Shown here in pieces: positions 1 to 8,437 of a stretch of DNA of 64,000 nucleotides; the stretch's first letter is position 1; each line of letters opens with the position of its first letter. The notes under the pieces are model-generated. The model was not told the origin of the DNA and ran no database searches. It saw nothing but the letters and a program-made list of their open reading frames with translations. This DNA comes from Vreelandella sedimenti. Its GTDB lineage: Bacteria; Pseudomonadota; Gammaproteobacteria; Pseudomonadales; Halomonadaceae. Made by a program: the position numbers and the translations under genes. The stretch is from the NCBI RefSeq assembly GCF_013416325.1, contig NZ_JACCGK010000018.1:1-64000 (forward strand), written 5' to 3'.

Positions 1-6
1 ACTCAT
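1..6 (-). CDS. 5' end of a leftward gene running off the window (unidentified)
   Basis: An ATG on the minus strand at 4-6 is preceded by a good ribosome binding site (GGAGAG, six bases upstream). Only two codons (Met-Ser) lie inside the window, so the product cannot be named. The spacing and the leader hairpin further upstream make a real start plausible. Confidence 0.3.
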
Positions 7-409
7 AGAGGTCTCTCCGAATGACGATAAATGACAAAAATCCCCGCTACCCTGAAGGGCCTGGGGCGGCGGCGTGGAACTACACCACGCGCCAACATTC
101 AGCCGGTGATTAAACGCCGGATAGGGGTTTTAGCTCTACATTCAACAAGCTACGTAACTATTGATGTAGTAAAGCTACACAATTCTCTTAGAAGTTAGCC
201 TTTTGTATAGGCGAAGATACCTCAAAGTCGCCACGCTGCCAATTCCGTCGCAGCGGAAAAGACTATCGAAAACAAACTATTGCACTGCAACATAAGCAAT
301 TCATAGAGCATTTGCCATTGCGACCGAATAGTCATTCGATGTAATTAAACTACCGTTTTATTGCGTTATTAGTGAAATGCTTAGCACAGAAAAAAACGTA
401 ATCGAACCG
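7..409. other. Intergenic region left of ampD
   Basis: About 400 bases without a convincing gene. It holds the hairpin at 36-66 and a second hairpin near 75-95 (GCGTGG / CCACGC). The right half is AT-rich. This arrangement suits the promoter and structured leader of the leftward gene at base 6. I see no RNA gene that I can name. Confidence 0.5.
36..66 (-). terminator. Candidate intrinsic terminator or attenuator
   Basis: Read leftward, CCCC pairs with GGGG around an inner CCCT/AGGG hairpin and is followed by ATTTTT. It could end the ampD transcript, about 345 bases after its stop, or act as an attenuator in the leader of the gene that starts at base 6. The outer stem is only four pairs, so the call is tentative. 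Confidence 0.35.
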
Positions 410-997
410 CTAAGGCTCAACGCGCGATGTCAGCAGTTGCTGGAAATACGCCCAATCAAACGCCGGGCCAGGATCCGTTTTGCGCAGTGGCGCCACATGG
501 GCATGGCTGGTAATACGGCTGCTATCTAGCTGAGGGTTACGCGCCATTAGCCACACCACTGCTTCCACCAGAGCGTCATACTGTGCTTTGCGATAGGGGG
601 TAACATCATTCCCTTCAAGCTCAATCCCCACCGAGAAATCGTTGAGCGCCCTTCGCCAACTTAGCTGGCGGGCATCCCACCAGTTGGAGCGCCCGGCATG
701 CCAAGCACGCTGATCTGTATCAACAAACTGCACGCACTCGCCATCGCGACGGATAAGCAGGTGTGCGGAGACTCTTAAGTGGGCAATTTCGGCGAAAAAT
801 GGATGCTTGTCTACCGCCAATTGATTGGTAAATAGCGCCTCAATAGCATTACCACTAAACTGACCAGGCGGAAGACTGATCGCATGAATCACTAGCAACG
901 ACACCTCACCGGTGGGCCGAGGGTCACAGTTTGGTGAAACGACTTTACGCGCGCTTTCCCACCACCCGTCAAGGGGTTGTTCATTTTCCACTGGCAA
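410..997 (-). CDS. ampD: 1,6-anhydro-N-acetylmuramyl-L-alanine amidase AmpD
   Basis: Cytoplasmic zinc amidase that removes the stem peptide from anhydro-muropeptides during murein recycling; in relatives its loss induces AmpC beta-lactamase. The 195-residue product is an Amidase_2 protein, slightly longer than E. coli AmpD (183). Likely zinc ligands are H38, H165 and D175, the last in the KTDPGPAFDW block typical of AmpD; E126 in GIELEG fits the catalytic position. The start is a TTG at 997 preceded by AGGAG, since no in-frame ATG fits. It is divergent from nadC, as in E. coli and Pseudomonas. No ampE follows, at least within the window. Confidence 0.95.
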   Translation of the reverse strand: MPVENEQPLDGWWESARKVVSPNCDPRPTGEVSLLVIHAISLPPGQFSGNAIEALFTNQLAVDKHPFFAEIAHLRVSAHLLIRRDGECVQFVDTDQRAWHAGRSNWWDARQLSWRRALNDFSVGIELEGNDVTPYRKAQYDALVEAVVWLMARNPQLDSSRITSHAHVAPLRKTDPGPAFDWAYFQQLLTSRVEP

Positions 998-1103
998 GGG
1001 CTCCTGTACGTTAGCGCTCTCTTTCTCTGTTCTCTTTCACCTTCACCGCTGTTTTTCACTACAATGCCCGTCATCGAAGACGACGTTCAGGGAATACACG
1101 GCC

Positions 1104-1958
1104 ATGCATTATCAATCCGCTCTTGCTGAAGAAATCCGCGCCAGCGCCGCTCGTTTGCTGGCAGAAGACGTTGGCCCGGGTGATATTACCGCGCAATTGA
1201 TCCCTGAACACCAGTGGGCCAGCGCCGACGTGATTACCCGTGAAGCTGCAGTGCTGTGTGGCGCACCCTGGGTAGATGAGCTGTTTCGCCGCCTAGATAG
1301 TCGGGTAAGCCTGACCTGGCACGCCGCTGACGGCGATAAGCTAGAGGCCGAGCAGTGTTTGTTAACCCTGGAAGGCCCCGCCCGTGTCCTGCTCACCGGG
1401 GAGCGGGCAGCGCTTAACGTATTGCAAACGCTGTCTGCCACCGCCACTGCCACCCGCGCATATGTCGACCTGATTGAAGGCACCGGCGTTCGCCTGCTTG
1501 ATACGCGTAAAACGCTGCCCGGCATGCGCTTGGCACAGAAATATGCGGTCACCTGTGGCGGCGGCCACAACCACCGCATTGGCCTATGGGACGCATTTTT
1601 GATCAAAGAGAACCATATTGCCGCCTGTGGAGGCATTCAAGCGGCGGTTGCGCAAGCGCGCAAGTTAGCCAACGACCTGCCCGTGGAAGTCGAGGTAGAA
1701 ACCTTTGAAGAGCTGGATCAGGCATTGGCCGCGGGAGCTGATATTGTCATGCTCGACAATTTCGCCATCGAAGACCTGCACGTTGCCGTGGAAATTAACG
1801 GCGGCAGAGCCACTCTGGAAGCCTCAGGCAATGTGGATGCCGACACCCTGCGGGCAATTGCCGATACCGGTGTTGACTGTATATCGAGCGGCGCACTGAC
1901 CAAGGACATCGCCTCGATCGACCTTTCCATGCGCATTACCCGCAGCTATAGCGTTTGA
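1104..1958 (+). CDS. nadC: Nicotinate-nucleotide pyrophosphorylase (carboxylating) NadC
   Basis: Quinolinate phosphoribosyltransferase: converts quinolinate and PRPP to nicotinate mononucleotide, CO2 and PPi in de novo NAD synthesis. The 284-residue product has the N-terminal open-sandwich domain and the C-terminal barrel with the conserved DTRKT, GGGHNHR and LIKENH blocks and the VMLDNF strand. The ATG at 1104 matches the family N-terminus; an in-frame upstream extension from 912 lies over ampD on the other strand and is not likely coding. It is divergent from ampD and converges on the GNAT gene, with stop codons four bases apart. Its substrate is made by NadA, encoded about 9 kb to the right. 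Confidence 0.96.
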   Translation: MHYQSALAEEIRASAARLLAEDVGPGDITAQLIPEHQWASADVITREAAVLCGAPWVDELFRRLDSRVSLTWHAADGDKLEAEQCLLTLEGPARVLLTGERAALNVLQTLSATATATRAYVDLIEGTGVRLLDTRKTLPGMRLAQKYAVTCGGGHNHRIGLWDAFLIKENHIAACGGIQAAVAQARKLANDLPVEVEVETFEELDQALAAGADIVMLDNFAIEDLHVAVEINGGRATLEASGNVDADTLRAIADTGVDCISSGALTKDIASIDLSMRITRSYSV

Positions 1959-1961
1959 TGA

Positions 1962-2486
1962 TTAAGTTTCGACAGCATTAAGCGATTTGGAAAGTTTATA
2001 ACGCAGCAGTCGTTCCCCGCTTCGCTCGACCCACTCCTCGCCGTGGTTTTTCCAACCACGGCGCAGCAGGCGCTCATAGAGCATTGAACTCGCCTCTATC
2101 TCGATTTGCCCCTTTCCCTGCTCAAGCAGCAGCCGTTCGGCATGTACCAGCAGCGTGGTACCGATACCGCGACCGGCCAGTGAGGGCCATACATAGAGTG
2201 TTTCAACCCGCCCAGCGACTAAATCCAACTCCAGGAACCCCACGCAGCGACCATCACAGGTAGCCACTAGGGTTGTATAGAGCGCTTGGCGCACTCCCCA
2301 TGCACTGCCTTCGCGGGGCAGCGCATTGGCCCACGCACGCCGCTCATCCAGCGTGTAATGCGTGGCCGCTCCCTGCATAACAGCGTGATAAAACACTTCC
2401 GCTTGGTCGGCGGTATCCCGTGCTAGCGCCGCGCGATAGGTTATTCGCGTACTGGTTGGCGCTTGCTGCTCCTCGGTATTGGTCAT
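1962..2486 (-). CDS. GNAT family N-acetyltransferase
   Basis: A 174-residue Gcn5-related acetyltransferase, probably cytoplasmic, using acetyl-CoA. The cofactor loop is clear around residues 124-143 (GRGIGTTLL followed by a helix with HAERLLLEQG). The C-terminal half contains RRGW, common in uncharacterised members. The substrate cannot be read from the sequence. ATG at 2486 has an AGAGGTG ribosome binding site. It is convergent with nadC and divergent from trmO, so it is probably a single-gene transcript. Confidence 0.85.
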   Translation of the reverse strand: MTNTEEQQAPTSTRITYRAALARDTADQAEVFYHAVMQGAATHYTLDERRAWANALPREGSAWGVRQALYTTLVATCDGRCVGFLELDLVAGRVETLYVWPSLAGRGIGTTLLVHAERLLLEQGKGQIEIEASSMLYERLLRRGWKNHGEEWVERSGERLLRYKLSKSLNAVET

Positions 2487-2512
2487 GCGTCACCTCTGAG
2501 CTGTTCAGCTAT

Positions 2513-2557
2513 CATTTGATCAAGACACATTCGATCACGCCCCATTTGGTCACGCCT
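2513..2557 (+). repeat. Three tandem copies of a 15-bp unit upstream of trmO
   Basis: Units begin at 2513, 2528 and 2543 and read CATTTGATCAAGACA, CATTCGATCACGCCC and CATTTGGTCACGCCT. A degenerate fourth copy may follow. They sit in the spacer between the GNAT and trmO starts. The 15-bp period keeps the trmO frame open upstream (a pentapeptide pattern), but there is no good start codon in front of it. Confidence 0.75.
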
Positions 2558-2626
2558 AAGCCATTGGTCTGCTTTATACTACTTGGATCAATTCTACGCG
2601 AAACAACCCTAGCAGAAGGCAGTGTG

Positions 2627-3364
2627 ATGGACGATGCCCCTAACAGCGAGCACTTTACGCTGACGACCATTGGTCATGTGGTTAGCGACTACCCCGATAA
2701 ATTCGGTATTCCCCGCCAGCCGGGGCTCGCCCCCGCGGCCGATGCCCGGCTTGTCCTCACTGCGCCCTACAACGATCCACTCGCGGTGCGCGGTTTGGAA
2801 AACTTCAGCCACCTGTGGCTGAGCTTTATTTTTCATCAAAGCCCCGAGCGCTGGTCGCCACTGGTAAGGCCGCCGCGCCTGGGGGGCAATAAAAAGGTGG
2901 GGGTCTTTGCCAGTCGCAGCACCCACCGCCCTAACCGCTTGGGACTTTCACTAGTGAGATTAATCGCCATCGACACTCAGCAAGGCGTTACGCTTCAACT
3001 CCAAGGCTGCGATTTAGTCAGCGGCACCCCGGTAATTGATATCAAACCCTACCTGCCCTGGGCCGAATCCGAGCCTACCGCACAGGCCGGTTTCGCCACT
3101 GAAACACCGCCACTCTTGGATGTCGCCTTTCATCCAGCGGCACTGGACACGCTTGCTCAGCGCCAGGACAGCGCCACACTGCTGGCATTAATTGAGCAGG
3201 TACTCAGCCAAGACCCCAGGCCCGCCTATAAGCAAAAAGATAGGGCCTCTGAGCGTCTTTACGGCGTACGCCTGCGCGATGTGGATGTTAAGTTTTGCCC
3301 TCGCCAAAATGGCGAAGCCACCACCTTGGAGGTGATGGCTATCGAACCTTACGCCGAGCAATGA
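2627..3364 (+). CDS. trmO: tRNA (N6-threonylcarbamoyladenosine(37)-N6)-methyltransferase TrmO
   Basis: SAM-dependent enzyme of the TsaA/TrmO (UPF0066) family; it methylates t6A at position 37 of certain threonine tRNAs in E. coli. The 245-residue product has the N-terminal beta-barrel domain with conserved FGIPRQPGL, LWLSFIFH and ASRSTHRPNRLGLS blocks and a C-terminal domain beginning around residue 160. The ATG at 2627 is preferred because the family starts shortly before the IGHVVSDYPDKFGIPRQ segment; an in-frame extension to 2420 exists but overlaps the 5' end of the GNAT gene. It is convergent with purC. Confidence 0.93.
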   Translation: MDDAPNSEHFTLTTIGHVVSDYPDKFGIPRQPGLAPAADARLVLTAPYNDPLAVRGLENFSHLWLSFIFHQSPERWSPLVRPPRLGGNKKVGVFASRSTHRPNRLGLSLVRLIAIDTQQGVTLQLQGCDLVSGTPVIDIKPYLPWAESEPTAQAGFATETPPLLDVAFHPAALDTLAQRQDSATLLALIEQVLSQDPRPAYKQKDRASERLYGVRLRDVDVKFCPRQNGEATTLEVMAIEPYAEQ

Positions 3365-3379
3365 ATCTGGCGTGCCGAT

Positions 3380-4096
3380 TTAAGCAGGAAAGGTAATGCC
3401 CAAACGGCGGCCAACTTCCTCATACGCCTCAATCACACCGCCCAATCCCTGACGGAAGCGGTCTTTATCAAGCTTCTCACGGGTGTTGGCGTCCCAAAGA
3501 CGGCAACCATCCGGAGAGAACTCATCCCCCAGCACCACCTCGCCTTTGAACACACCAAACTCAAGCTTGTAATCCACCAGCAGCATATCGCCCTCAGCAA
3601 ACAGCGCTTTGAGGATATGGTTAACCTTGAAGGTCAGCACCTTCATCTTGGCTAACTGCTCAGGCGTTGCCCAGCCGAAAGTCTCCGCCAGCGACTCATT
3701 GATCATCGGGTCGCCCTTCTCGTCGTTCTTCAGGAACAACTCGAAGGTGGGTGGCGTCAGTGCAATCCCCTCTTCAACACCGAGACGCTTTACTAACCCA
3801 CCCGCGGCGATATTGCGCACCACGCACTCCACCGGGATCATCTGCATCTTTTTGACCAGACTCTCGGTGCTGGAGAGCTGTTTTTCAAAGTGGGTAGGGA
3901 TACCTGCTTCCTGCAACCGCTCCATAATGAAGGCATTAAAGATGTTATTGACCATTCCCTTGCGGGCCAGCGACTCGACTTTTTTGCCATCGAAGGCGCT
4001 GGTGTCATCACGAAAATTGAGCACCAACAAATCCGGATCGTCGGTGGTGTACACAGATTTCGCCTTACCGGCGTAGAGTTCTTGGCGCTTTTCCAT
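3380..4096 (-). CDS. purC: Phosphoribosylaminoimidazole-succinocarboxamide synthase PurC
   Basis: SAICAR synthase: ATP-dependent joining of aspartate to CAIR in purine synthesis. 238 residues, the usual length of bacterial PurC. Recognisable blocks are KRQELYAGKAK at the N-terminus, the ATP-site region DDTSAFDGKK, the VECVVRN strand and LGDEFSPDGCRLWD near the C-terminus. The ATG at 4096 has GGAG five bases upstream and gives the conserved MEKRQ start; a start seven codons upstream is less likely. It lies just downstream of bamC in the same direction (32 bases apart) and may be co-transcribed with dapA-bamC, as in several gammaproteobacteria. Confidence 0.96.
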   Translation of the reverse strand: MEKRQELYAGKAKSVYTTDDPDLLVLNFRDDTSAFDGKKVESLARKGMVNNIFNAFIMERLQEAGIPTHFEKQLSSTESLVKKMQMIPVECVVRNIAAGGLVKRLGVEEGIALTPPTFELFLKNDEKGDPMINESLAETFGWATPEQLAKMKVLTFKVNHILKALFAEGDMLLVDYKLEFGVFKGEVVLGDEFSPDGCRLWDANTREKLDKDRFRQGLGGVIEAYEEVGRRLGITFPA

Positions 4097-4128
4097 GGGG
4101 GCTCCGTAAGGGGTCAAGGATCAACAAA

Positions 4129-5112
4129 TTAACGTAAATAGCCGGAGACACGCTCAAGCAGCTCGCGCTGATCATCGGCGCTGAATGCCCGCTCGCTGGC
4201 ATTAATGGCACGCAGAATGGTCTGGTCGCCGTTAGCCTGCAGGGCAAGACGAATCTGCTGGGACATTTTGCGCACATCCGGGCTGAAAACGATTTGCAGC
4301 GGGTTGCGGTTGCGCTCGGTTTCAGTCATATAATCAACCATAAACTCATGACTGGCGGGGTCGACGGCTAGCAAATCACGCTGACCTTCCTGAGCAAAAT
4401 CCAGCTCAAGATAGTGATTCAACTCGGCCCATACCCGATCGACCGGCTGCGGGATCACCACTTCCCACTCGTCGTCCTGCTGGCGGATTTGCAATGTCTG
4501 CTCATCGGTAAGACGCTGAGCAGTCCAGGAAGAGGAGACACTGGCAGATGCACTGCGCGCGCTTAAATGGCTCTCTAACGCATCGAGGCAGCTCGCCATG
4601 GTTTGCCCGCCGCGTTCGCAGCGAACTTCGCTACTACCTGCGCGCAGTGCACTCTGCAGGCGAATTTCCGCCTGGGGCGTGACGATAACCCCCTGAGAAG
4701 CACTGCTCTGCTGCACTTCCAACTGACGGCTACGTACAAACTCTTCCAACTGCGGCCAGACCGTACCAGTATCGGCGGCCACCACTAGCCAGGTTTGATC
4801 GCCCACTTCACGACGCTCGACATACTCAGGTTCCATCCCACTGCCAATCGCTAATGACTGCGGCGGACGAATCTCTGCCGCTTCGTCAAGCCGTGCACCT
4901 TGGGTGGCGACTTGAGGAACCGGCAGCGCATCGCGATAGCGCTGGGTGTTGCGGGTCTCTGGTAGCACCAAAGGCGGTGCTGGGGCGGCCTCGGTGTAAT
5001 CCAGGTTACGGTCGTGGTAAAAACCATCCCGCGCACAACCAGAGAGCGCGACAGCCGCTGCGAGTGCCAGCGGAACCCATTTAAGCGCACGTATTTCAAG
5101 CACAGAGCTCAT
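4129..5112 (-). CDS. bamC: Outer membrane assembly lipoprotein BamC
   Basis: Lipoprotein subunit of the BAM complex that inserts beta-barrel proteins into the outer membrane. The 327-residue product begins with a signal peptide ending in the lipobox L-S-G-C (Cys26), then an unstructured stretch rich in Pro, then two NlpB/DapX-type domains (about residues 100-210 and 220-327). Start taken at the ATG at 5112, with AAGGTGG upstream; a TTG one codon earlier is possible. The dapA-bamC(-purC) order is the classical gammaproteobacterial arrangement and supports the name despite the weak sequence conservation of the family. Confidence 0.9.
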   Translation of the reverse strand: MSSVLEIRALKWVPLALAAAVALSGCARDGFYHDRNLDYTEAAPAPPLVLPETRNTQRYRDALPVPQVATQGARLDEAAEIRPPQSLAIGSGMEPEYVERREVGDQTWLVVAADTGTVWPQLEEFVRSRQLEVQQSSASQGVIVTPQAEIRLQSALRAGSSEVRCERGGQTMASCLDALESHLSARSASASVSSSWTAQRLTDEQTLQIRQQDDEWEVVIPQPVDRVWAELNHYLELDFAQEGQRDLLAVDPASHEFMVDYMTETERNRNPLQIVFSPDVRKMSQQIRLALQANGDQTILRAINASERAFSADDQRELLERVSGYLR

Positions 5113-5139
5113 CAAGCCACCTTAAGTCAACAATTCGGG

Positions 5140-5169
5140 TACCCAGCTCAACGATAAGCGAGCTGGGTA
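5140..5169. terminator. Hairpin between dapA and bamC
   Basis: A perfect 10-bp stem, TACCCAGCTC with GAGCTGGGTA, and a 10-base loop, located between the dapA stop and the bamC start. There is no T tract, so it may be an mRNA-processing or pausing element that lowers expression of bamC relative to dapA rather than a full terminator. Confidence 0.45.
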
Positions 5170-5189
5170 GCAAAGGGTATTGCGTCGGG

Positions 5190-6074
5190 TTACTCCTCTA
5201 CGACGCCCGCCAGCTGCAGCGCTTCGCTCACCGTGGCGTGGTACTTTTCCGACAGCCAGGTTAGCGGTAAGCGAATACCCGCGTCCGCGTACCCCATACG
5301 ATTCAGTGCCCACTTCACTGGAATAGGGTTCGACTCTATTCCCAGGTTGGTATGCAGCGGCATCAAAAGCGTATTAATCTGGTGCGCCTTATCGGAGTCG
5401 CCGGCCACGGCTGCCGTGCAAAGCTCATGCATCGCTCGAGGAGCAACGTTGGCGGTGACGGAGATATCCCCATGGCCACCCATCAACATAAAGTCACAGG
5501 CGGTCGCATCATCACCGGAGTAGAGCATAAAACCACTGCCCTTCAGGCGAGTGATTAGATCTTCCGCACGCTCCAGGTTCCCCGTGGCGTCTTTTAAACC
5601 GATAATATTATCCACGTCGGCTAAACGTAACACTGTCTCGTTGTAGAGATCAGAACAAGTGCGGCCCGGCACGTTATACAGAATCACCGGCAGCTTGCTG
5701 CCTTCGGCAACCGCTTTAAAGTGCTGGTAAAGGCCTTCCTGGGTGGGTTTGTTGTAGTAAGGGCACACTGACAAACAGTAATCTGCCCCAACTTCACCAG
5801 CGTAGCGCGCCAGCTCCACAGCCTCAGAAGTGGCGTTGGCCCCGGTGCCCGCGATCACGGGTATACGGCCATTGACCTCTTCCACCACGCTGCGAATCAC
5901 GTCAAAGTGCTCCGCGAACGACATGGTAGTCGGTTCGCCCGTGGTGCCAGCGGCGACAATGGCATCGGTGCCATTTTCGAGATGGAAGTTCACCAGACGA
6001 CGAAGCGCCTCCCAGTCGATGTCGCCATTGACCTTCATAGGCGTCGCCAGGGCGACGATGCTGCCTGTGATCAT
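5190..6074 (-). CDS. dapA: 4-hydroxy-tetrahydrodipicolinate synthase DapA
   Basis: Condenses pyruvate with aspartate semialdehyde at the first dedicated step of lysine and diaminopimelate synthesis. The 294-residue TIM-barrel protein has the Schiff-base lysine in IGLKDATG, the TTGEPTT phosphate-loop motif and the tyrosine pair in CPYYNKPTQ. The ATG at 6074 has GAGGA about eight bases upstream and matches the family start (MITGSIVALATPM); a longer reading to 6131 adds a non-family hydrophobic tail. It is followed by bamC in the same direction. Confidence 0.96.
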   Translation of the reverse strand: MITGSIVALATPMKVNGDIDWEALRRLVNFHLENGTDAIVAAGTTGEPTTMSFAEHFDVIRSVVEEVNGRIPVIAGTGANATSEAVELARYAGEVGADYCLSVCPYYNKPTQEGLYQHFKAVAEGSKLPVILYNVPGRTCSDLYNETVLRLADVDNIIGLKDATGNLERAEDLITRLKGSGFMLYSGDDATACDFMLMGGHGDISVTANVAPRAMHELCTAAVAGDSDKAHQINTLLMPLHTNLGIESNPIPVKWALNRMGYADAGIRLPLTWLSEKYHATVSEALQLAGVVEE

Positions 6075-6344
6075 CCGTTTATTCCTCACCAGCCAAATTG
6101 TGATATCAACTATCTGTGTTTTTAAATACAAGCGTTTTTTTCAAAACCGAGCGCGATCACGCTATTTTGCATCAAGCGCCGACACCGCACAGAGGCCAAA
6201 TGGTACTCAGGCGATTCGAACCTGTACAGCGTAAAGCGGTGTGAGTTTGTCGTCACCCTGTTTTGAGCTTTGACAACGGCCGCTGGCTTACGTGTAATCA
6301 CGCGTAACAATCAATATTAACACCCACCCTTAAAAGGATGCCTT

Positions 6345-6821
6345 ATGCCTGTTGAAATTGGTCAACCCGTTGCTGACTTCTCTGCCACTGCCACGGGTGA
6401 TACCACCGTGACGCTGTCGGAAATGCGTGGCAAACAAGTGGTCATATACTTTTATCCCAAAGCCAGTACGCCTGGCTGCACCACCGAGGGCGGTGATTTC
6501 CGTGACCGCAAACCCGCCTTCGATGCCGCTAATACGGTAATTCTTGGTGTTTCTCGAGATGGCTTGCGCGCCCAGGAGAATTTTAAAGCCAAACAGGATT
6601 TTAATTTCGACCTTATTTCAGATAAAGACGAAAACATCTGCACGCTATTTGATGTTATCAAGCTCAAGAAAATGTACGGCAAGGAGCACCTGGGCATCGA
6701 ACGCAGCACCTTCCTGATTGATAAGGAGGGCAAGCTAGCCAACGAATGGCGCGGCGTTAAAGTACCTGGCCACGCGGAAGAAGTACTTGCTGCGGCTGAA
6801 AAGCTAAACGCTTCCAACTAA
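6345..6821 (+). CDS. bcp: Bcp/PrxQ-type thiol peroxidase, lacking the usual resolving cysteine
   Basis: Thioredoxin-fold peroxiredoxin that reduces hydrogen peroxide and organic peroxides in the cytoplasm. 158 residues, typical for Bcp. The peroxidatic cysteine is C45 in STPGCTTE. In E. coli Bcp a resolving cysteine follows five residues later (C50); here that position is Gly. The only other cysteine is C99 (ENICTLF), so the enzyme probably works as a 1-Cys peroxiredoxin or uses C99. A good ribosome binding site (AAAAGGA) precedes the ATG. It is divergent from dapA, the neighbour Bcp has in many gammaproteobacteria, but gcvR is absent from the gap. Confidence 0.93.
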   Translation: MPVEIGQPVADFSATATGDTTVTLSEMRGKQVVIYFYPKASTPGCTTEGGDFRDRKPAFDAANTVILGVSRDGLRAQENFKAKQDFNFDLISDKDENICTLFDVIKLKKMYGKEHLGIERSTFLIDKEGKLANEWRGVKVPGHAEEVLAAAEKLNASN

Positions 6822-6849
6822 CTCAACCAGGGCTCTATTTCTGCTCAGC

Positions 6850-6884
6850 CCACTGCCCGTGCTGATCACTTGCACGGGCAGTGG
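6850..6884. terminator. Bidirectional hairpin between bcp and the PerM-type gene
   Basis: A perfect 13-bp stem (CCACTGCCCGTGC with GCACGGGCAGTGG) and a 9-base loop between two convergent stop codons. It lacks a long T tract, but its place and strength suggest it ends both transcripts. Confidence 0.6.
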
Positions 6885-6891
6885 ATGAGCG

Positions 6892-8001
6892 CTATTCGAC
6901 CTCCTGACTAGCCGTGGCAGGCATACTCCGACGCTCCTCCCGCTCATGCATGCTACGTGGCCAGGCGTAAATCAGTGCCTTGAGCAGTGTTGCCAAGGGA
7001 ATCGCAAAGAAGATCCCCCAGAAGCCCCAAATCCCACCGAAGAACAGTACCGCCACAATAATCGAAACCGGATGGATATTATTGGTCTCAGAGAACAATA
7101 CCGGTGCCAATACGTTGCCATCCAGGGCTTGAATCACGCCATAAGCCACCAGCACATAGACAAAATCTTCACTAAGACCAAAATAAAACCCCGCTACCGC
7201 GGCAACCGGCAGCGTAGCCACAGCAGCACCAATATAAGGCACTAACACCGAAAGGCCGACCAACACCGCTAGCAGCGCTGTATACGGTAAGCCAAAGAAC
7301 GCAAAGGTAAAGAACGCCACGGTGCCAACGATGATGATTTCAATAAATTTGCCGCGGATATAGTTGGCAATTTGATCGTCCATTTCGCGCCAAATACGCG
7401 AGAGCAGCGTACGCTTTTGGGGCAGCAGCGAAAGCATAAAACCGACCAACACGTCGCGATCCTTGAGCATAAAGAACACTAGGATCGGCACCAGTACCAG
7501 GTAAATAATCAGCGACATAATATTGCCGAGCGAGGCCAGCGACAGCGTTAAGGCACGCTGGCCTAGCTGGCTAATCTCGCGGCTCGCCACGCCTATCCAG
7601 CTTTGCATCTGATCCGGCGTAATAATATTCGGGTAGCGCGCCTGCAGTTCATCCAACCAGCCCTGGCCACTGGCGAACATCCGCGGTGTCTCTTGCACTA
7701 GCCCCACTAGCTGATTCCAGATCAACGGCATGAGAATAAACGCCAGGGTGAGCAGCACGCTGATAAAGGCCAAAAAGACCAGGATGACCGCTAATAGGTG
7801 CGGTACCCCTCGCCGGGTAAACGCGCCCACTACGCCTTGCAAAAGAAACGCAATCACCAGTGCGGTAAAAAACGGCGCCAGCATGCGTCCAAACCAGATA
7901 ATAGCGGCAAAGCCCGCCACCAGCACTACCAGCAGGATCAGCGCCTCCTCATCCGAGAAATAGCGCTCAACCCAGCTTTTTAAAATCGTGCGCAGGGTCA
8001 T
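6892..8001 (-). CDS. AI-2E family (PerM-type) membrane permease
   Basis: A 369-residue inner-membrane protein with about eight transmembrane segments, of the AI-2E_transport / PerM family (UPF0118). The mid-region ending in VPYIGAAVATLPVA and the C-terminal segment VLFFGGIWGFWGIFFAIPLATLLK are family hallmarks. Members have been linked to AI-2 export or sodium/proton exchange, but the substrate here is unknown. Its ATG overlaps the stop of the upstream TusA-like gene (ATGA), so the two are translationally coupled. The C-terminus is charged and cytoplasmic. Confidence 0.88.
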   Translation of the reverse strand: MTLRTILKSWVERYFSDEEALILLVVLVAGFAAIIWFGRMLAPFFTALVIAFLLQGVVGAFTRRGVPHLLAVILVFLAFISVLLTLAFILMPLIWNQLVGLVQETPRMFASGQGWLDELQARYPNIITPDQMQSWIGVASREISQLGQRALTLSLASLGNIMSLIIYLVLVPILVFFMLKDRDVLVGFMLSLLPQKRTLLSRIWREMDDQIANYIRGKFIEIIIVGTVAFFTFAFFGLPYTALLAVLVGLSVLVPYIGAAVATLPVAAVAGFYFGLSEDFVYVLVAYGVIQALDGNVLAPVLFSETNNIHPVSIIVAVLFFGGIWGFWGIFFAIPLATLLKALIYAWPRSMHEREERRSMPATASQEVE

Positions 8002-8261
8002 GAGTGCGCATCCCCAGCTTTTCTAATCCAATAAACATACACCGCGTCGCGCTGCTCACGGCCTTCCAGCGTATGTGCACTTTGATCGGTAAACGACGCC
8101 ATATCACGCCACGAACCCGCATCGGTGGAACGCACTTCCAGTAACTGACCAGCTGTCAAACCTGCCAAGGCCTGCTTAGCCTTCAGCAAAGGCAGCGGGC
8201 AATGCAGCCCGCAAGCGTCAAGCACCTTGTCGGGTTGAAAGCCCCCGGATTGCTCAGACAT
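7998..8261 (-). CDS. TusA-family sulfurtransferase / sulfur carrier
   Basis: An 87-residue TusA/YedF/SirA-like protein with the signature CGLHCPLPLLKAKQAL; the CP-motif cysteine (C21) is the expected persulfide carrier. The usual role is relay of sulfur for tRNA thiolation, molybdopterin or other sulfur metabolism. The ATG at 8261 has GAGGGAG five bases upstream; a GTG two codons earlier is less likely. The four-base overlap with the PerM-type permease, often seen in Pseudomonas-like genomes beside bepA, is a stable but unexplained pairing. E. coli TusA lacks the extra cysteine C17 found here. Confidence 0.88.
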   Translation of the reverse strand: MSEQSGGFQPDKVLDACGLHCPLPLLKAKQALAGLTAGQLLEVRSTDAGSWRDMASFTDQSAHTLEGREQRDAVYVYWIRKAGDAHS

Positions 8262-8437
8262 ATACACTCCCTCAAAATGACCTGCATGCTCACGGCATTG
8301 TTACATAAACTATCTTTTTAGCGATTGATTTCACTAGGCAGTCGATTTAACGGCACTTCCCTGTGTTTATCAATGTCACACTCTTCACCAATGCCATACC
8401 CTGACCACTGTACTTATTCATTATTTATGAGGATGCC

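Noticed and set aside
912..1103. In-frame N-terminal extension of nadC
   Set aside because: It overlaps the ampD 5' end on the other strand and does not resemble NadC; the family start is at 1104.
6213..6222. GATTCGAACC, resembling the T arm of a minus-strand tRNA
   Set aside because: No acceptor stem, anticodon arm or D arm can be built around it; a chance match in the dapA-bcp spacer.
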